From Amycolatopsis xylanica (GTDB lineage: Bacteria; Actinomycetota; Actinomycetes; Mycobacteriales; Pseudonocardiaceae): 64,000 bases of DNA. This document shows positions 50,167 through 58,946 of the stretch, piece by piece. Every line of letters begins with the position of its first letter. The stretch's first letter is position 1. Made by a program: the position numbers and the translations under genes. The notes beneath the pieces are model-generated. The model had not been told where the DNA came from. It saw only the letters and a list, made by a program, of their open reading frames with translations, and did not search any database. The DNA lies in assembly GCF_900107045.1 (NCBI RefSeq), contig NZ_FNON01000008.1, forward strand, positions 124,001-188,000. Direction: 5' to 3'.

Positions 50167-51308
50167 AGCGGGATCAGCTGGTTCCACTTGGCCGCGAAAT
50201 CGGCGCTGGTGCGCGCGTCGATCGCGAGCACGCCGTGCGCGGCGGCCAGCTCGCCCGGCTGGCCGAGCTGGATGAGGTTGACGGTCAAGAACCACCGCCG
50301 CAGCGCGGTGAGCGCGTCCAGATGCGTCGCGTCGGCGCGGCCGGTGACCACGCTGAGCGCCACCCCTTCGTCGGCGCTGACCAGGTCGGTCACCAGATCG
50401 GTGAGCGCGAGCAGGCCGCGGTCCCCGTCGCCCCGCTCGATCCCGGCGAGCCGGTCGAGCGCGCCGGTCACCCCGTCGTCCAGCCCCTCGGTGATCGGGT
50501 GCCCGGTGGTGCGCAGATCGAGCGTGTACCCGGCCTCGCCCGCCGCCTCGCACAGCGACGCGGCCACCCGGACGGCGTCCTCGAACGACTCGTCGGTGTA
50601 GGGCCCCTCGCTGGTGTCGAGCACGACCAGGTGGCGCGGCTCGTCGGGAATCACGTTGCGCCGCACCATGAGCGTGCCGGTGCGCGCCGAGGACGCCCAG
50701 TGGATGGCGCGCCAGTCGTCGTCGGGCTGGTAGTCGCGCAGGCTGTGGAACGAGACGCCGCCCTGCGGGGAGTTGCTCGACGTCGGGCCTTCGACGTCAC
50801 GCGGGCCGCCCAGCGGCAGCGGGGCGATGACATGGGACCTCGGGTGCACGACGAGCGCCGTCGCCGGGCCCCGGCCGCGGCTGAGATGCAGCAGCCGCAA
50901 CGGGTCCGCGTGCCCGACGCGCAGCGGCGGGATCTCGTGACGGCCGCGGCGCGCGGTCGGCACCGGGTACCTGGTCTCGAAGAACGCACCGGCCGCCAGG
51001 CTCGGCAGCGGCACCGAAACCCGGCTGCCCGCGATGTTCTCCGTGACCAGCAAGGGAAGGCTGCGGCGATGGGCGACGTTGGTCACCCGCAGCACGGCGA
51101 CCGCCGGGTCACCCTCCCGCACCCGCGCGGGGCTGATCTGGCGCGTGGCGTCGAGCCGCGGCCTGGCCAGCATCCACAGCGCGGCGAGCAGCAGCGCCGC
51201 GAACCCGGCGGCGCCGAGCACCACCAGCTCCGGATAGTCGGCGGCCGTGCCCGCCGCCGTCAGCACCACGGCCGCACCGGCGACCGCGCCCCCCGTCCTC
51301 GTGATCAC
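50163..51308 (-). CDS. DUF58 (VWA-like) protein
   Basis: The 381-residue protein has two N-terminal TM helices (residues 8-48) and a beta domain with the DUF58 signature LRDYQPDDDWRAIHWASSAR followed by a VWA-like Rossmann segment (LVVLDTSEGPYTDESFEDAV). DUF58 proteins partner with MoxR ATPases in membrane or periplasmic protein maturation. Here it sits 6 nt behind the MoxR gene and is coupled to the transglutaminase-like gene by ATGA, giving the canonical MoxR-DUF58-TgpA order. Confidence 0.9.
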   Translation of the reverse strand: MITRTGGAVAGAAVVLTAAGTAADYPELVVLGAAGFAALLLAALWMLARPRLDATRQISPARVREGDPAVAVLRVTNVAHRRSLPLLVTENIAGSRVSVPLPSLAAGAFFETRYPVPTARRGRHEIPPLRVGHADPLRLLHLSRGRGPATALVVHPRSHVIAPLPLGGPRDVEGPTSSNSPQGGVSFHSLRDYQPDDDWRAIHWASSARTGTLMVRRNVIPDEPRHLVVLDTSEGPYTDESFEDAVRVAASLCEAAGEAGYTLDLRTTGHPITEGLDDGVTGALDRLAGIERGDGDRGLLALTDLVTDLVSADEGVALSVVTGRADATHLDALTALRRWFLTVNLIQLGQPGELAAAHGVLAIDARTSADFAAKWNQLIPL

Positions 51309-51314
51309 CCCGGG

Positions 51315-52292
51315 TCACCGAGGTTCCGGGGCACGGGGAACCGGCGTGCCGTCGAGAATCTCCTCCACGATGGACTTCGCGGTCCGCTTGGCGATCCGCG
51401 CCTCGGAGGTCAGCAGCAGCCGGTGGGTCAGCACCGGCACCGCGACGGCCTTGACGTCGTCGTCGGTGACGAACTCGCGGCCCATCGACGCGGCGTAGGA
51501 CTGCGCGGCCGTGGCCAGCGCGATGCTGCCGCGCGGGCTGGCGCCGAGCTGGACGTCCGGGTGCTCGCGGGTGGCACGGGCGATCAGCGCGATGTAGTCC
51601 TGCAGCTGGGCGGAGACGTGCAGCTGCCGGACGGTCTTGATCATCGTGCGCAGGTCGTCCAGGTCCAGCACCGGGTCCAGCTGCTCCGGGCGCCGCCTGG
51701 CGATGCCGTCGGCGATGATGCTGACCTCCTCGGCCACCTCGTCCGGGTAGCCGATGGCGATGCGCATCAGGAACCGGTCGAGCTGGGCCTCGGGCAGCAC
51801 GTAGGTGCCCTGGTGCTCGACCGGGTTCTGGGTCGCGATGCAGAGGAACGGCTCCGGCACCGGGCGCGGCTCGCCGTCGACCGTGACCTGGTGCTCGGCC
51901 ATCACCTCGAGCAGCGCCGACTGCGTCTTCGGCGAGGCGCGGTTGATCTCGTCGCCGAGCAGGATGTTCGCGAAGACCGGGCCCTGGCGGAACTCGAACC
52001 CGCCCCTGGCCTGGTCGTAGATCTGCACCCCGGTCACGTCGGCCGGGAGCAGGTCGGGGGTGAACTGGACCCGTTTGACCGTCGCACCGGCGATGGACCG
52101 CGCGATCGCCTTCGCCAGGGAGGTCTTGGCCACCCCTGGCACGTCTTCGATCAGCAAGTGGCCCTCGGCGAAGAGACAGACGAGAGCGAGCCGGACCACG
52201 TCCGACTTGCCACGGATGAAGGTTTCGACGTTCGCGGCCAGTGCGTGGAAGTGTTTTTGGAACATGGCCGTGTCGGGCGCTGAGTCGGGCAA
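51315..52292 (-). CDS. MoxR-type AAA+ ATPase of the DUF58 operon
   Basis: The 325-residue protein has Walker A EDVPGVAKTSLAKAIARS, Walker B ILLGDEINRASPKTQSALLE and FLCIATQNPVEHQGTYVLPE. The P-loop is GVAKTS rather than GxGKT, a substitution common in this MoxR subgroup. The start is TTG at 52292 with a strong GGAGGG site 6 nt upstream, better than the internal ATG at 52265. It drives the DUF58/TgpA-like complex. The operon is divergent from the XRE-STAND gene across a 463-nt region. Confidence 0.9.
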   Translation of the reverse strand: MPDSAPDTAMFQKHFHALAANVETFIRGKSDVVRLALVCLFAEGHLLIEDVPGVAKTSLAKAIARSIAGATVKRVQFTPDLLPADVTGVQIYDQARGGFEFRQGPVFANILLGDEINRASPKTQSALLEVMAEHQVTVDGEPRPVPEPFLCIATQNPVEHQGTYVLPEAQLDRFLMRIAIGYPDEVAEEVSIIADGIARRRPEQLDPVLDLDDLRTMIKTVRQLHVSAQLQDYIALIARATREHPDVQLGASPRGSIALATAAQSYAASMGREFVTDDDVKAVAVPVLTHRLLLTSEARIAKRTAKSIVEEILDGTPVPRAPEPR

Positions 52293-52755
52293 GTGCGTCC
52301 CTCCAGAACTCCGCCGCCGCTGCGTGGTGCAGACCGGCCGGCGCCAAGGATTCTGGATCGTAGCCTCTCACTCACTGCGACAGCGGCCGGTGAGGTCAGG
52401 GGCATGATCCCCAGTCTCGTCCCGCCATCGGGTGCGCACCAGGCGTCGCCCGTCTCCCCTGGCCTCGGGCGACGGGAGACGCGCGCCACAGCGAAGGAAA
52501 ACCCCGTCACGGACATTCTTCGGCGCCGAATGCCCATATTACCGCCGGGGCGGGCCGGGGATCTGGGGTCCACCGGCCCGCCTTGGGGTTTTCCGTTCGT
52601 ATAGGGCCTCCAGTGAAAAGGGCTTACATTCCCCAGGCGGCAGGCTGGGGGCTTGCCGCTGTCCCCTTTTGTAGCCTTCGCCCGTTGTCCGATGTCGCTC
52701 ACTGGACAGCGGACATCAACTTCCGGACAATCGGGCGCCCTGGGGAAGGGGAATC
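52293..52755. other. Divergent regulatory region with nested inverted repeats
   Basis: No gene could be supported. The part next to the XRE-STAND start (52685-52730) has outer arms TTGTCCG/CGGACAA and inner arms GATGTC/GACATC, with GGACA repeated between them, a likely multi-site operator for the HTH-containing protein or another regulator. At 52445-52481 two overlapping alternative hairpins exist: GTCGCCC with GGGCGAC, or CGTCTCCC with GGGAGACG. The segment 52500-52680 shows nothing distinct. Confidence 0.5.
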
Positions 52756-55476
52756 GTGCCGAGGACGGAACAGCCACTGGTGCCCGATGGCACCAAACTC
52801 ACCGAATTCGCCGCTGACCTGCGGAAACTGCGCGAGCAGGCGGGCCGCCCACCGTATCGGGAGCTGGCCAGGCTGGCGCATTACTCGTCGACGACGTTGT
52901 CCGACGCGGCCGCCGGGCGGAAACTGCCAAGCCTCGACGTGACGCTGGCCTTCGTGCGCGCGTGCGAAGGGGACGAGGAGGAATGGACCGAACGGTGGAA
53001 TGCGGTCACCGCCGAGATGAACGCCCGTTCCGAGCCCGCGCGGATCGAAACGGGGCAACCGCCCTATGCCGGTTTGGCGCCATTCGGGCCGGATGATTCC
53101 GGCCGGTTCTTCGGCCGCGAACGCGTGATCGACCAGGTGTTGTCCCGGCTCGCGGAAAAACGTTTCATCGGCGTTTTCGGCGCGTCCGGCGCCGGGAAGT
53201 CGTCGGTGCTGCGCGCCGGGGTGGTGCCGAGGCTCGGGCAGGGCCCGGTGCTCGTGGTGACCCCCGGTTCGCTCCCGGCGGGCGGGCTCACCGAGCTCGT
53301 CGAGCGGGACCGGGCCGAGGTCGTCGTGGTCGACCAGTTCGAGGAGATCTTCACCGTCCGGCAGGACGAGCACGCGTTCATCGCGGAGCTGATCGGCCTC
53401 TCGCGGGACCGCTGCCGGATCGTCGCCGGGGTGCGCGCCGACTTCTTCGCGCACTGCAGCGCGCACGCCGACCTGGTCGAGGCGTGGCGCGACGCCCAGA
53501 TCACCGTCGGCCCGATGACCGCGGCCGAGCTGCGCGCGGCCATCACCCGCCCGGCGATCGACGCGGGCTGCGTCGTCGAGGGCGCGCTGGTGACCCACCT
53601 GGTGATGAACGCGCACGGCCGCGCCGGCGTGCTGCCGCTGCTCTCGCACGTGCTGCTCGAAACCTGGCGCCGCCGTCACGGCAAGACGCTGACGCTGGCC
53701 GCCTTCCACGCGGCGGGCGGCATCGACGGCGCGCTCGCCAAGACGGCCGAGTCGCTGTTCACCACCTTCGACTCCCGCCAGCGCGAAGCCACGAAACAGC
53801 TGTTCCGCCGCCTGATAGCACCGGGTGAGGGCACCGAAGACACCAAACGCCGCGTCCCGCGCCACGAGTTGCCGCCCAGCATGGACGTGCTCGGCCCGCT
53901 CGCCGAAGCCAGGCTTGTCACGGTCGACGGCGACGGCGTCGAAATCACCCACGAAGCCCTCATCCGGGCGTGGCCGCGCCTGCGCGACTGGCTCGCCGAG
54001 GACCGCGACGGCCTGCGCCTGCACCGCAGGCTCAGCCTCGCCGCCGCGGACTGGGAGTCGCTCGACCGCGACCCCGGCGCCCTCTACCGGGGCGCGGGCC
54101 TCGAACTGGCCCGCGGCCTCTCCACGGCCACCCTGGCGCCACGCGAACGCGAGTTCCTCGACGCCAGCCTGGCCGCGGAGGCGGTCGAACGCGCGGCGGC
54201 GGAACGCGGCGCCCGCCGTCGCCGCCAGCTCATCGCGGTGCTCACCGTCCTTTTGGTACTGACCGCGGGCACGACCTTCTACGCGGTGCGCGCGGAGAAC
54301 GAGATCAGCGGCCAGCGCAACGTCGCGCTCGCGGAGAAGGTCGCCGCCAACGCCGTAGCGCTCCGCCAGACGAACCCCGCGCTGGCCGCCCAGCTCAGCG
54401 TCGCGGCCTACCGCCTTTCACCGACCCGCGAGACCCGCGACGGACTCCTCGCCACGATGGCCGTCCCGCTGGAAGGCCATACCCAGGTCGTCGGGTCGGT
54501 CGCGTTCAGCCCGGACGGGCGCGTGCTCGCGACGGGCAGTTTCGACCACACGGCGGCGTTGTGGGACATCTCCGACAGCGCGCACCCACGCAAGCTCTCG
54601 GACCTCACCGGCCACGCGGACCTCGTCACGACGGTCGCCTTCAGCGCGGACGGGCGGTCGGTGGCGACCTCGGGCCGCGACAACACCATCCGGCTCTGGG
54701 ATGTGAGCGACCCGCGGAAGCCCGCGCTGCTGAACGTCTTCAAAGGACACACCGACACCGTCTACATGGTGAAATTCAGCCCTGACGGCCGTTTCCTCGC
54801 GACCGGCAGCTACGACAAGACCGCGCGCCTGTGGGACGTCAAGGATCCGGCTCGCTCGACGGTCCTCACCGGACACACGCTGAGCGTCAAACCGGTCGCC
54901 TTCAGCCCGGACGGCCACGTGCTGGCGACCGGCAGCGACGACCGCACGATCCGACTGTGGGACGTGAGCGATCCGCTCCGGCCATCCTCGCTCACCGTCC
55001 TCAAAGGGCATACGGACTTGGTGGCATCGCTCGTCTTCAGCCCAGACGGCCGCACGCTCGCCACCGGCGCGAACGACCACACGGCGCGGCTGTGGGACGT
55101 GCGCGATCCCCGGCAGCCGCTGGAGCTGGCGACGCTGAGCGGGCACTCCGACATCGTGTCGTCGGTGGCGTTCAGCAACGACGGGCGACGGCTGTCGACG
55201 GCGAGTTTCGACCACACGGCGCGGATCTGGGACGTGAGCGACCTTCGCCACCCGGTCGACCTGACGACGCTGACCGGGCACGCGGGCGCGGTCAACTCGA
55301 CGGCGTTCAGCCCGGACGGGCGGCTGGTCGCGACCGCCAGTGACGACCACACGGCGCAGCTGTGGGACACCGACCTGGCGCGGGTCGAAGCGAAGGCCTG
55401 CGCGACGCCGCCGATCAGCCGGGCGGACTGGGACCACCACCTGCCCGGCCTCACCTACAACCCACCCTGCGACTAG
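52756..55476 (+). CDS. HTH-nSTAND1-TM-WD40 protein
   Basis: This is a 906-residue protein. The N-terminal XRE-like HTH (about 15-75: LRKLREQAGRPPYRELARLA, STTLSDAAAGRKLPSL) is followed by nSTAND1 with CPYxGL-type entry PPYAGLAPFGPDDSGRFFGR, P-loop GASGAGKSS (about 144-152), Walker B VVVVDQFEEIF, and a winged-helix region ITHEALIRAWPRLRDW. A TM helix lies near 490-510, then seven WD40 repeats (FSPDGR.LATGS.D.T.RLWDVSD) and a Cys-containing tail similar to the TIR-STAND protein. The propeller should sense ligand outside the membrane and the ATPase oligomerise inside; the HTH could bind DNA or another effector. Confidence 0.88.
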   Translation: MPRTEQPLVPDGTKLTEFAADLRKLREQAGRPPYRELARLAHYSSTTLSDAAAGRKLPSLDVTLAFVRACEGDEEEWTERWNAVTAEMNARSEPARIETGQPPYAGLAPFGPDDSGRFFGRERVIDQVLSRLAEKRFIGVFGASGAGKSSVLRAGVVPRLGQGPVLVVTPGSLPAGGLTELVERDRAEVVVVDQFEEIFTVRQDEHAFIAELIGLSRDRCRIVAGVRADFFAHCSAHADLVEAWRDAQITVGPMTAAELRAAITRPAIDAGCVVEGALVTHLVMNAHGRAGVLPLLSHVLLETWRRRHGKTLTLAAFHAAGGIDGALAKTAESLFTTFDSRQREATKQLFRRLIAPGEGTEDTKRRVPRHELPPSMDVLGPLAEARLVTVDGDGVEITHEALIRAWPRLRDWLAEDRDGLRLHRRLSLAAADWESLDRDPGALYRGAGLELARGLSTATLAPREREFLDASLAAEAVERAAAERGARRRRQLIAVLTVLLVLTAGTTFYAVRAENEISGQRNVALAEKVAANAVALRQTNPALAAQLSVAAYRLSPTRETRDGLLATMAVPLEGHTQVVGSVAFSPDGRVLATGSFDHTAALWDISDSAHPRKLSDLTGHADLVTTVAFSADGRSVATSGRDNTIRLWDVSDPRKPALLNVFKGHTDTVYMVKFSPDGRFLATGSYDKTARLWDVKDPARSTVLTGHTLSVKPVAFSPDGHVLATGSDDRTIRLWDVSDPLRPSSLTVLKGHTDLVASLVFSPDGRTLATGANDHTARLWDVRDPRQPLELATLSGHSDIVSSVAFSNDGRRLSTASFDHTARIWDVSDLRHPVDLTTLTGHAGAVNSTAFSPDGRLVATASDDHTAQLWDTDLARVEAKACATPPISRADWDHHLPGLTYNPPCD

Positions 55477-55494
55477 GGGGGTCACGCTGGCCCC

Positions 55495-55618
55495 GGTGAC
55501 AAGGGCGGCCCTTGTCACCCAGAGCGTTGCAAGGGCGGCCCTTGTCACGTGCCCAGGGTGGATGAGTCCGAGCGAGTGGAAGGATTTCTGCACCCAACGG
55601 AGCAAACCTTCCACTCGC
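55495..55618. repeat. Stacked palindromes after the WD40 gene
   Basis: Two copies of the palindrome CAAGGGCGGCCCTTG at 55500-55514 and 55530-55544 are exactly 30 bp apart; the first is extended by GTGA/TCAC flanks. They are followed by a separate hairpin with 12-bp arms GCGAGTGGAAGG/CCTTCCACTCGC (55572-55583 and 55607-55618). They lie between the convergent WD40 and GH3 genes and could terminate both. Confidence 0.75.
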
Positions 55619-55648
55619 GCCGAGACTCGGGCGGTAGGTAGCCAGGTA

Positions 55649-55685
55649 CCGGTCCGTTAGAACCGGCCGCAACACTCACGACCCC
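55649..55685. repeat. 50-bp dispersed hairpin element, copy 6 (left arm lost)
   Basis: Only the core (GGTCCGTTAGAACCGGCC) and right arm ending CACTCACGACCCC remain. It lies 1 nt after the stop codon of the minus-strand GH3 gene, the same position as the intact copies. Confidence 0.75.
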
Positions 55686-55686
55686 A

Positions 55687-57129
55687 TTAGGCCAGGTACT
55701 CCGCGGCCGCGCGCAGGCTCACGTGGGAGCCGCTGAAGGTGTCGATGCGGGCGCCCGGGGTCGCCGGGCCGGGCACGCCGGTTTCGACGTGGATCAGGCC
55801 GGGCACGGAGGTGCGGAACACCTCGAGCATCGAGCGCACCGCGGGGTGCCGGTGCGCTTCGCGGGTCACCACGACCACGCTGGAAAACCCAGCCGCGGCG
55901 GCGAGCACCGAGTCGACGTCCCCGGGTGACACGGTCAGCGCCCGCGTCCCCGGCACCAGCGAGGTCAGCAAAGCGCCGAGCCCCCAAGGCATCGGCCCGG
56001 CGGCGATGTTCGGCTCCGTCTGGACGTCCACGACCAGCGGCGCACCATCCAGCCGGGGTGAGCCTTGGACTCGCAACGCCTTGCGCGCCGCCTCCAGGCC
56101 CAGCCGGTAGTCGACCGGGGTGATCTCCGCGGGAGAAGGCGCCGAGGACAACGCCGCCGTCCGCGCGGAAGCCTCCTCGAGTCGCTCCAAGGGAAGCACG
56201 CCCGAGGACACCGCGGCCACGATCGTCGCCGTGATCCGGTCCAGCACCTCGGCGTCGAAGGCCGCGCCGCCGATGCACAGCGCGTCGGCGCCCGCGGCCA
56301 GTGAGCGCACCGCGGCCTGGCCGAGGCCGTCCTGCCGCCCGTACTCCCCCGACACCGCGCCCATCTCCAGCGCGTCCGTGATGACCGCGCCGGTGAAGCC
56401 CAGCTCCTCCTTCAGCACCGAGGTCAGCGCGCGGGGGTTCAGGGTCGCCGGGAGGTCGCCCCACGCGGGGACGACCAGGTGGCCGGTCATGATCGACCGG
56501 ACCCCGGCCCGGATGGCCGCGCGGAACGGGACCAGCTCGATCTCGCGCAATTCCTCCTCGGCGCGCGGGAGCACCGGCAGCGCCACGTGAGAGTCCTCGG
56601 TGGCCGCGCCGTGGCCGGGGAAGTGCTTGGCGCAGGCCGCGACGCCGTACTTCTGCAGCCCGGTCACGTACGCCGCGACGTGCACCGAGGCGCGTACCGG
56701 GTCCGAGCCGAAGGCGCGGACGCCGATGACCGGGTCCTCGGCCGCGAGGGTCAGGTCCGCGCAGGGCGCGAGGTTGACCGTCACGCCGCACGCGGCCAGG
56801 CGCTCGCCGAGCGCGGCCGCTACCGAGGTGGTCAGCTCGGGGTCGTCCGCGGCGCCGAGCGCGAGCGGGCCCGGCACGAACGAGCCGGTGGCGACGTCGA
56901 GCCTGGTGACGTCGCCGCCCTCCTCGTCGATGCCGATGACCACGTCGGGGCGCTCCGAGCGCAGGCCCGCGGTGAGCGCGGCGACCTGCTCGTCGTCGAC
57001 CACGTTGCGGCCGAACAGGATCACCCCGCCGAGTCCCTCGCCGAGGCGGCGGCGGAGCCAGTCCGGGGCCGTGGTGCCCGCGAAACCGGGCAGCAGAACG
57101 GATTCAGCGAGCTTCTCTGGTGACGACAA
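55687..57129 (-). CDS. GH3 beta-N-acetylglucosaminidase (NagZ/DasD-like)
   Basis: The 480-residue GH3 enzyme has the NagZ-type motif KHFPGHG (168-174) with the acid/base dyad in EDSH (Asp179, His181), nucleophile Asp252 in ITDALEMGA, and N-terminal GIDEEGGDVTRL. No signal peptide, so it is intracellular. It would split N-acetylchitobiose delivered by the adjacent ABC importer into GlcNAc. The TTG start at 57129 lies 3 nt after the permease stop (TAGCGGTTG), using AAGGGA at the permease end as ribosome binding site. The gene set corresponds to dasABCD of Streptomyces. Confidence 0.88.
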   Translation of the reverse strand: MSSPEKLAESVLLPGFAGTTAPDWLRRRLGEGLGGVILFGRNVVDDEQVAALTAGLRSERPDVVIGIDEEGGDVTRLDVATGSFVPGPLALGAADDPELTTSVAAALGERLAACGVTVNLAPCADLTLAAEDPVIGVRAFGSDPVRASVHVAAYVTGLQKYGVAACAKHFPGHGAATEDSHVALPVLPRAEEELREIELVPFRAAIRAGVRSIMTGHLVVPAWGDLPATLNPRALTSVLKEELGFTGAVITDALEMGAVSGEYGRQDGLGQAAVRSLAAGADALCIGGAAFDAEVLDRITATIVAAVSSGVLPLERLEEASARTAALSSAPSPAEITPVDYRLGLEAARKALRVQGSPRLDGAPLVVDVQTEPNIAAGPMPWGLGALLTSLVPGTRALTVSPGDVDSVLAAAAGFSSVVVVTREAHRHPAVRSMLEVFRTSVPGLIHVETGVPGPATPGARIDTFSGSHVSLRAAAEYLA

Positions 57130-57132
57130 CCG

Positions 57133-57963
57133 CTATCCCTTCACCGCGCCGGCGGTCATGCCGGACACCAGCTTGCGTTGCACGATCAGGAAGAAGATCA
57201 GCGCGGGCACCGCGTAGATGGCCGACGCGGCCATGATGCCGCCCCAGTCAACGGAGAACGCGGTCTTGAACGACGAGAGCCACACCGGCAGCGTCTGCTT
57301 GTTCTTGTCCCGCATGAACACCAGCGCGAACAGGAACTCGTTCCACGCGGTGATGAAGCTGAACACCGACGTCGTGACGAGCCCGGGCCCGAGCAGCGGC
57401 AGCGTGACCCGGCGGAACGCGCCCGCCTGGCTGCAGCCGTCGATCATCGCGGCCTCTTCGAGGTCGTACGGGATGCCGTTGACGAAGCCGTACAGCATCC
57501 AGATGGTGAACGGCAGCGTGGTCACGAAGTAGATCAGCAGCAGCGACGGCAGCGTGTTGAGCAGCCCGGCGTCCCGCATCAGCAGGTACATCGGGATGAA
57601 CAGCGCCTCGACCGGCGCCAGCTGCGCGACCAGCACCAGCAGCAGGAAACCCTTGCGGCCGCGGAACCGGAACCGCGACAGCGGCACCGCGGCGAGCACA
57701 CCGGCGACCAGCGCGCAGAGCACCGCGCCGACCGTGACGATCAGGCTGTTGGTCAGGTACGTCAGGAAACCCGGCTTGGTCAGCGCCGACGTGAAGTTCT
57801 CGAGCGTCGCGGAAAACGGGATCAGGTCGTACTTCGGCGACAGGACCTCGCCGGGCGTCTTCAGCGACGTGGTGAACATCCAGTACGTCGGGAAGAAGAA
57901 CAACAAAGCCACGAGCAGGCCTACGACGGACAGCCCGATCCGGGCCGGGAGTGACTTTTTCAC
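57133..57963 (-). CDS. ABC sugar permease (MalG/DasC-type)
   Basis: The 276-residue protein has six TM helices and the EAA loop EEAAMIDGCSQAGAFRRVTLPL that contacts the ATPase. A start GTG at 57963 overlaps the stop of the other permease (GTGA). It is part of a binding protein-permease-permease-GH3 operon. As in Streptomyces das and cebEFG systems, no ATPase gene is present; a shared ATPase of the MsiK type encoded elsewhere would energise transport. Confidence 0.92.
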   Translation of the reverse strand: MKKSLPARIGLSVVGLLVALLFFFPTYWMFTTSLKTPGEVLSPKYDLIPFSATLENFTSALTKPGFLTYLTNSLIVTVGAVLCALVAGVLAAVPLSRFRFRGRKGFLLLVLVAQLAPVEALFIPMYLLMRDAGLLNTLPSLLLIYFVTTLPFTIWMLYGFVNGIPYDLEEAAMIDGCSQAGAFRRVTLPLLGPGLVTTSVFSFITAWNEFLFALVFMRDKNKQTLPVWLSSFKTAFSVDWGGIMAASAIYAVPALIFFLIVQRKLVSGMTAGAVKG

Positions 57964-58946
57964 GAGATGTCGCCCTCCTTCGTGCGCACCAGCAGCTGGA
58001 TGTACCGGGCGGTCAGCGCGACCAGCACCAGCAGCATCAGCACGGCGATCGCCGCGGCGGCGCCGAAGTGGCTGCCCGCGACGCCCTTGAGGTACAGGTA
58101 GACCGGCAGCGTGGTGCTCCCGCCGTCGGGGCCGCCCTGGCGGATGGCCCACACCTGGGCGAACACCTTGAAGTCCCAGAGGACCGAGAGGAAGGTGACC
58201 ATGGTCAGGATCGGCCGGATCGCGGGCCAGGTGACCGCCCAGAAGGCCTGCCACGGGCTCGCGCCGTCCATCGACGCCGCCTCGTACTGCTCCTGCGGCA
58301 CCCCGATCAGGCCCGCGTAGAGCGTGAACGCCACGAACGGCACCGCCTGCCAGAGGATCAGCAGGCCGATCACCGTCAGCGTGCTCGGCCCGGTCGAGAA
58401 CCACGAGTAGCCGATGAAGTCGTGGAACCCGAGCTTGTCGAGCGTCTTGTTGAGAATCCCGTACTGCTGGTCGAAGATCCACTGGAAGACCGTGGTCGTC
58501 GCGATCACCGGCACCGCCCAGGCGAGCACGAGCGTCACCTGCAGGATGATCCGCACGACCGGCCCGAGGTGACGCATCAGCAGCGCCACGAACAAGGCGG
58601 CCAGGATGGTGGCGATCACCAGCGCGGCGGTGAACACCAGCGTCCGGACGGTGACCTCCCAGAACTCGGGGTCGGCCAGCGTGGTGGCGAAGTTCTCGAA
58701 GCCGATCCAGATCATCTGGCCGCGGACCAGCTCGCCCAGGTCGAGCTTGCGCAGGCTGATGGCGAACAGCTGGATCGTCGGCCAGCCCAGCAGCACCACG
58801 ATGGCGATCAGCGCGGGCAGGATCAGCAGGTACGGCACGGTCTTCGGCGCGAAACGACCCTTGCGCGACGACACCGGGCGCTCGGCACGCGCCGGTGCCG
58901 GCGGGGTCGCCCCCGCCGGCACCGGCACTTCCTTGGTCGAGGTCAT
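57960..58946 (-). CDS. ABC sugar permease (MalF/DasB-type)
   Basis: The 328-residue protein has a Pro/Ala-rich cytoplasmic N-terminus, six TM helices, and the EAA loop YEAASMDGASPWQAFWAVTW. It forms the heterodimeric channel with the next permease. ATG 58946 overlaps the stop of the binding-protein gene by 4 nt, so all three are tightly coupled. Confidence 0.92.
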   Translation of the reverse strand: MTSTKEVPVPAGATPPAPARAERPVSSRKGRFAPKTVPYLLILPALIAIVVLLGWPTIQLFAISLRKLDLGELVRGQMIWIGFENFATTLADPEFWEVTVRTLVFTAALVIATILAALFVALLMRHLGPVVRIILQVTLVLAWAVPVIATTTVFQWIFDQQYGILNKTLDKLGFHDFIGYSWFSTGPSTLTVIGLLILWQAVPFVAFTLYAGLIGVPQEQYEAASMDGASPWQAFWAVTWPAIRPILTMVTFLSVLWDFKVFAQVWAIRQGGPDGGSTTLPVYLYLKGVAGSHFGAAAAIAVLMLLVLVALTARYIQLLVRTKEGDIS

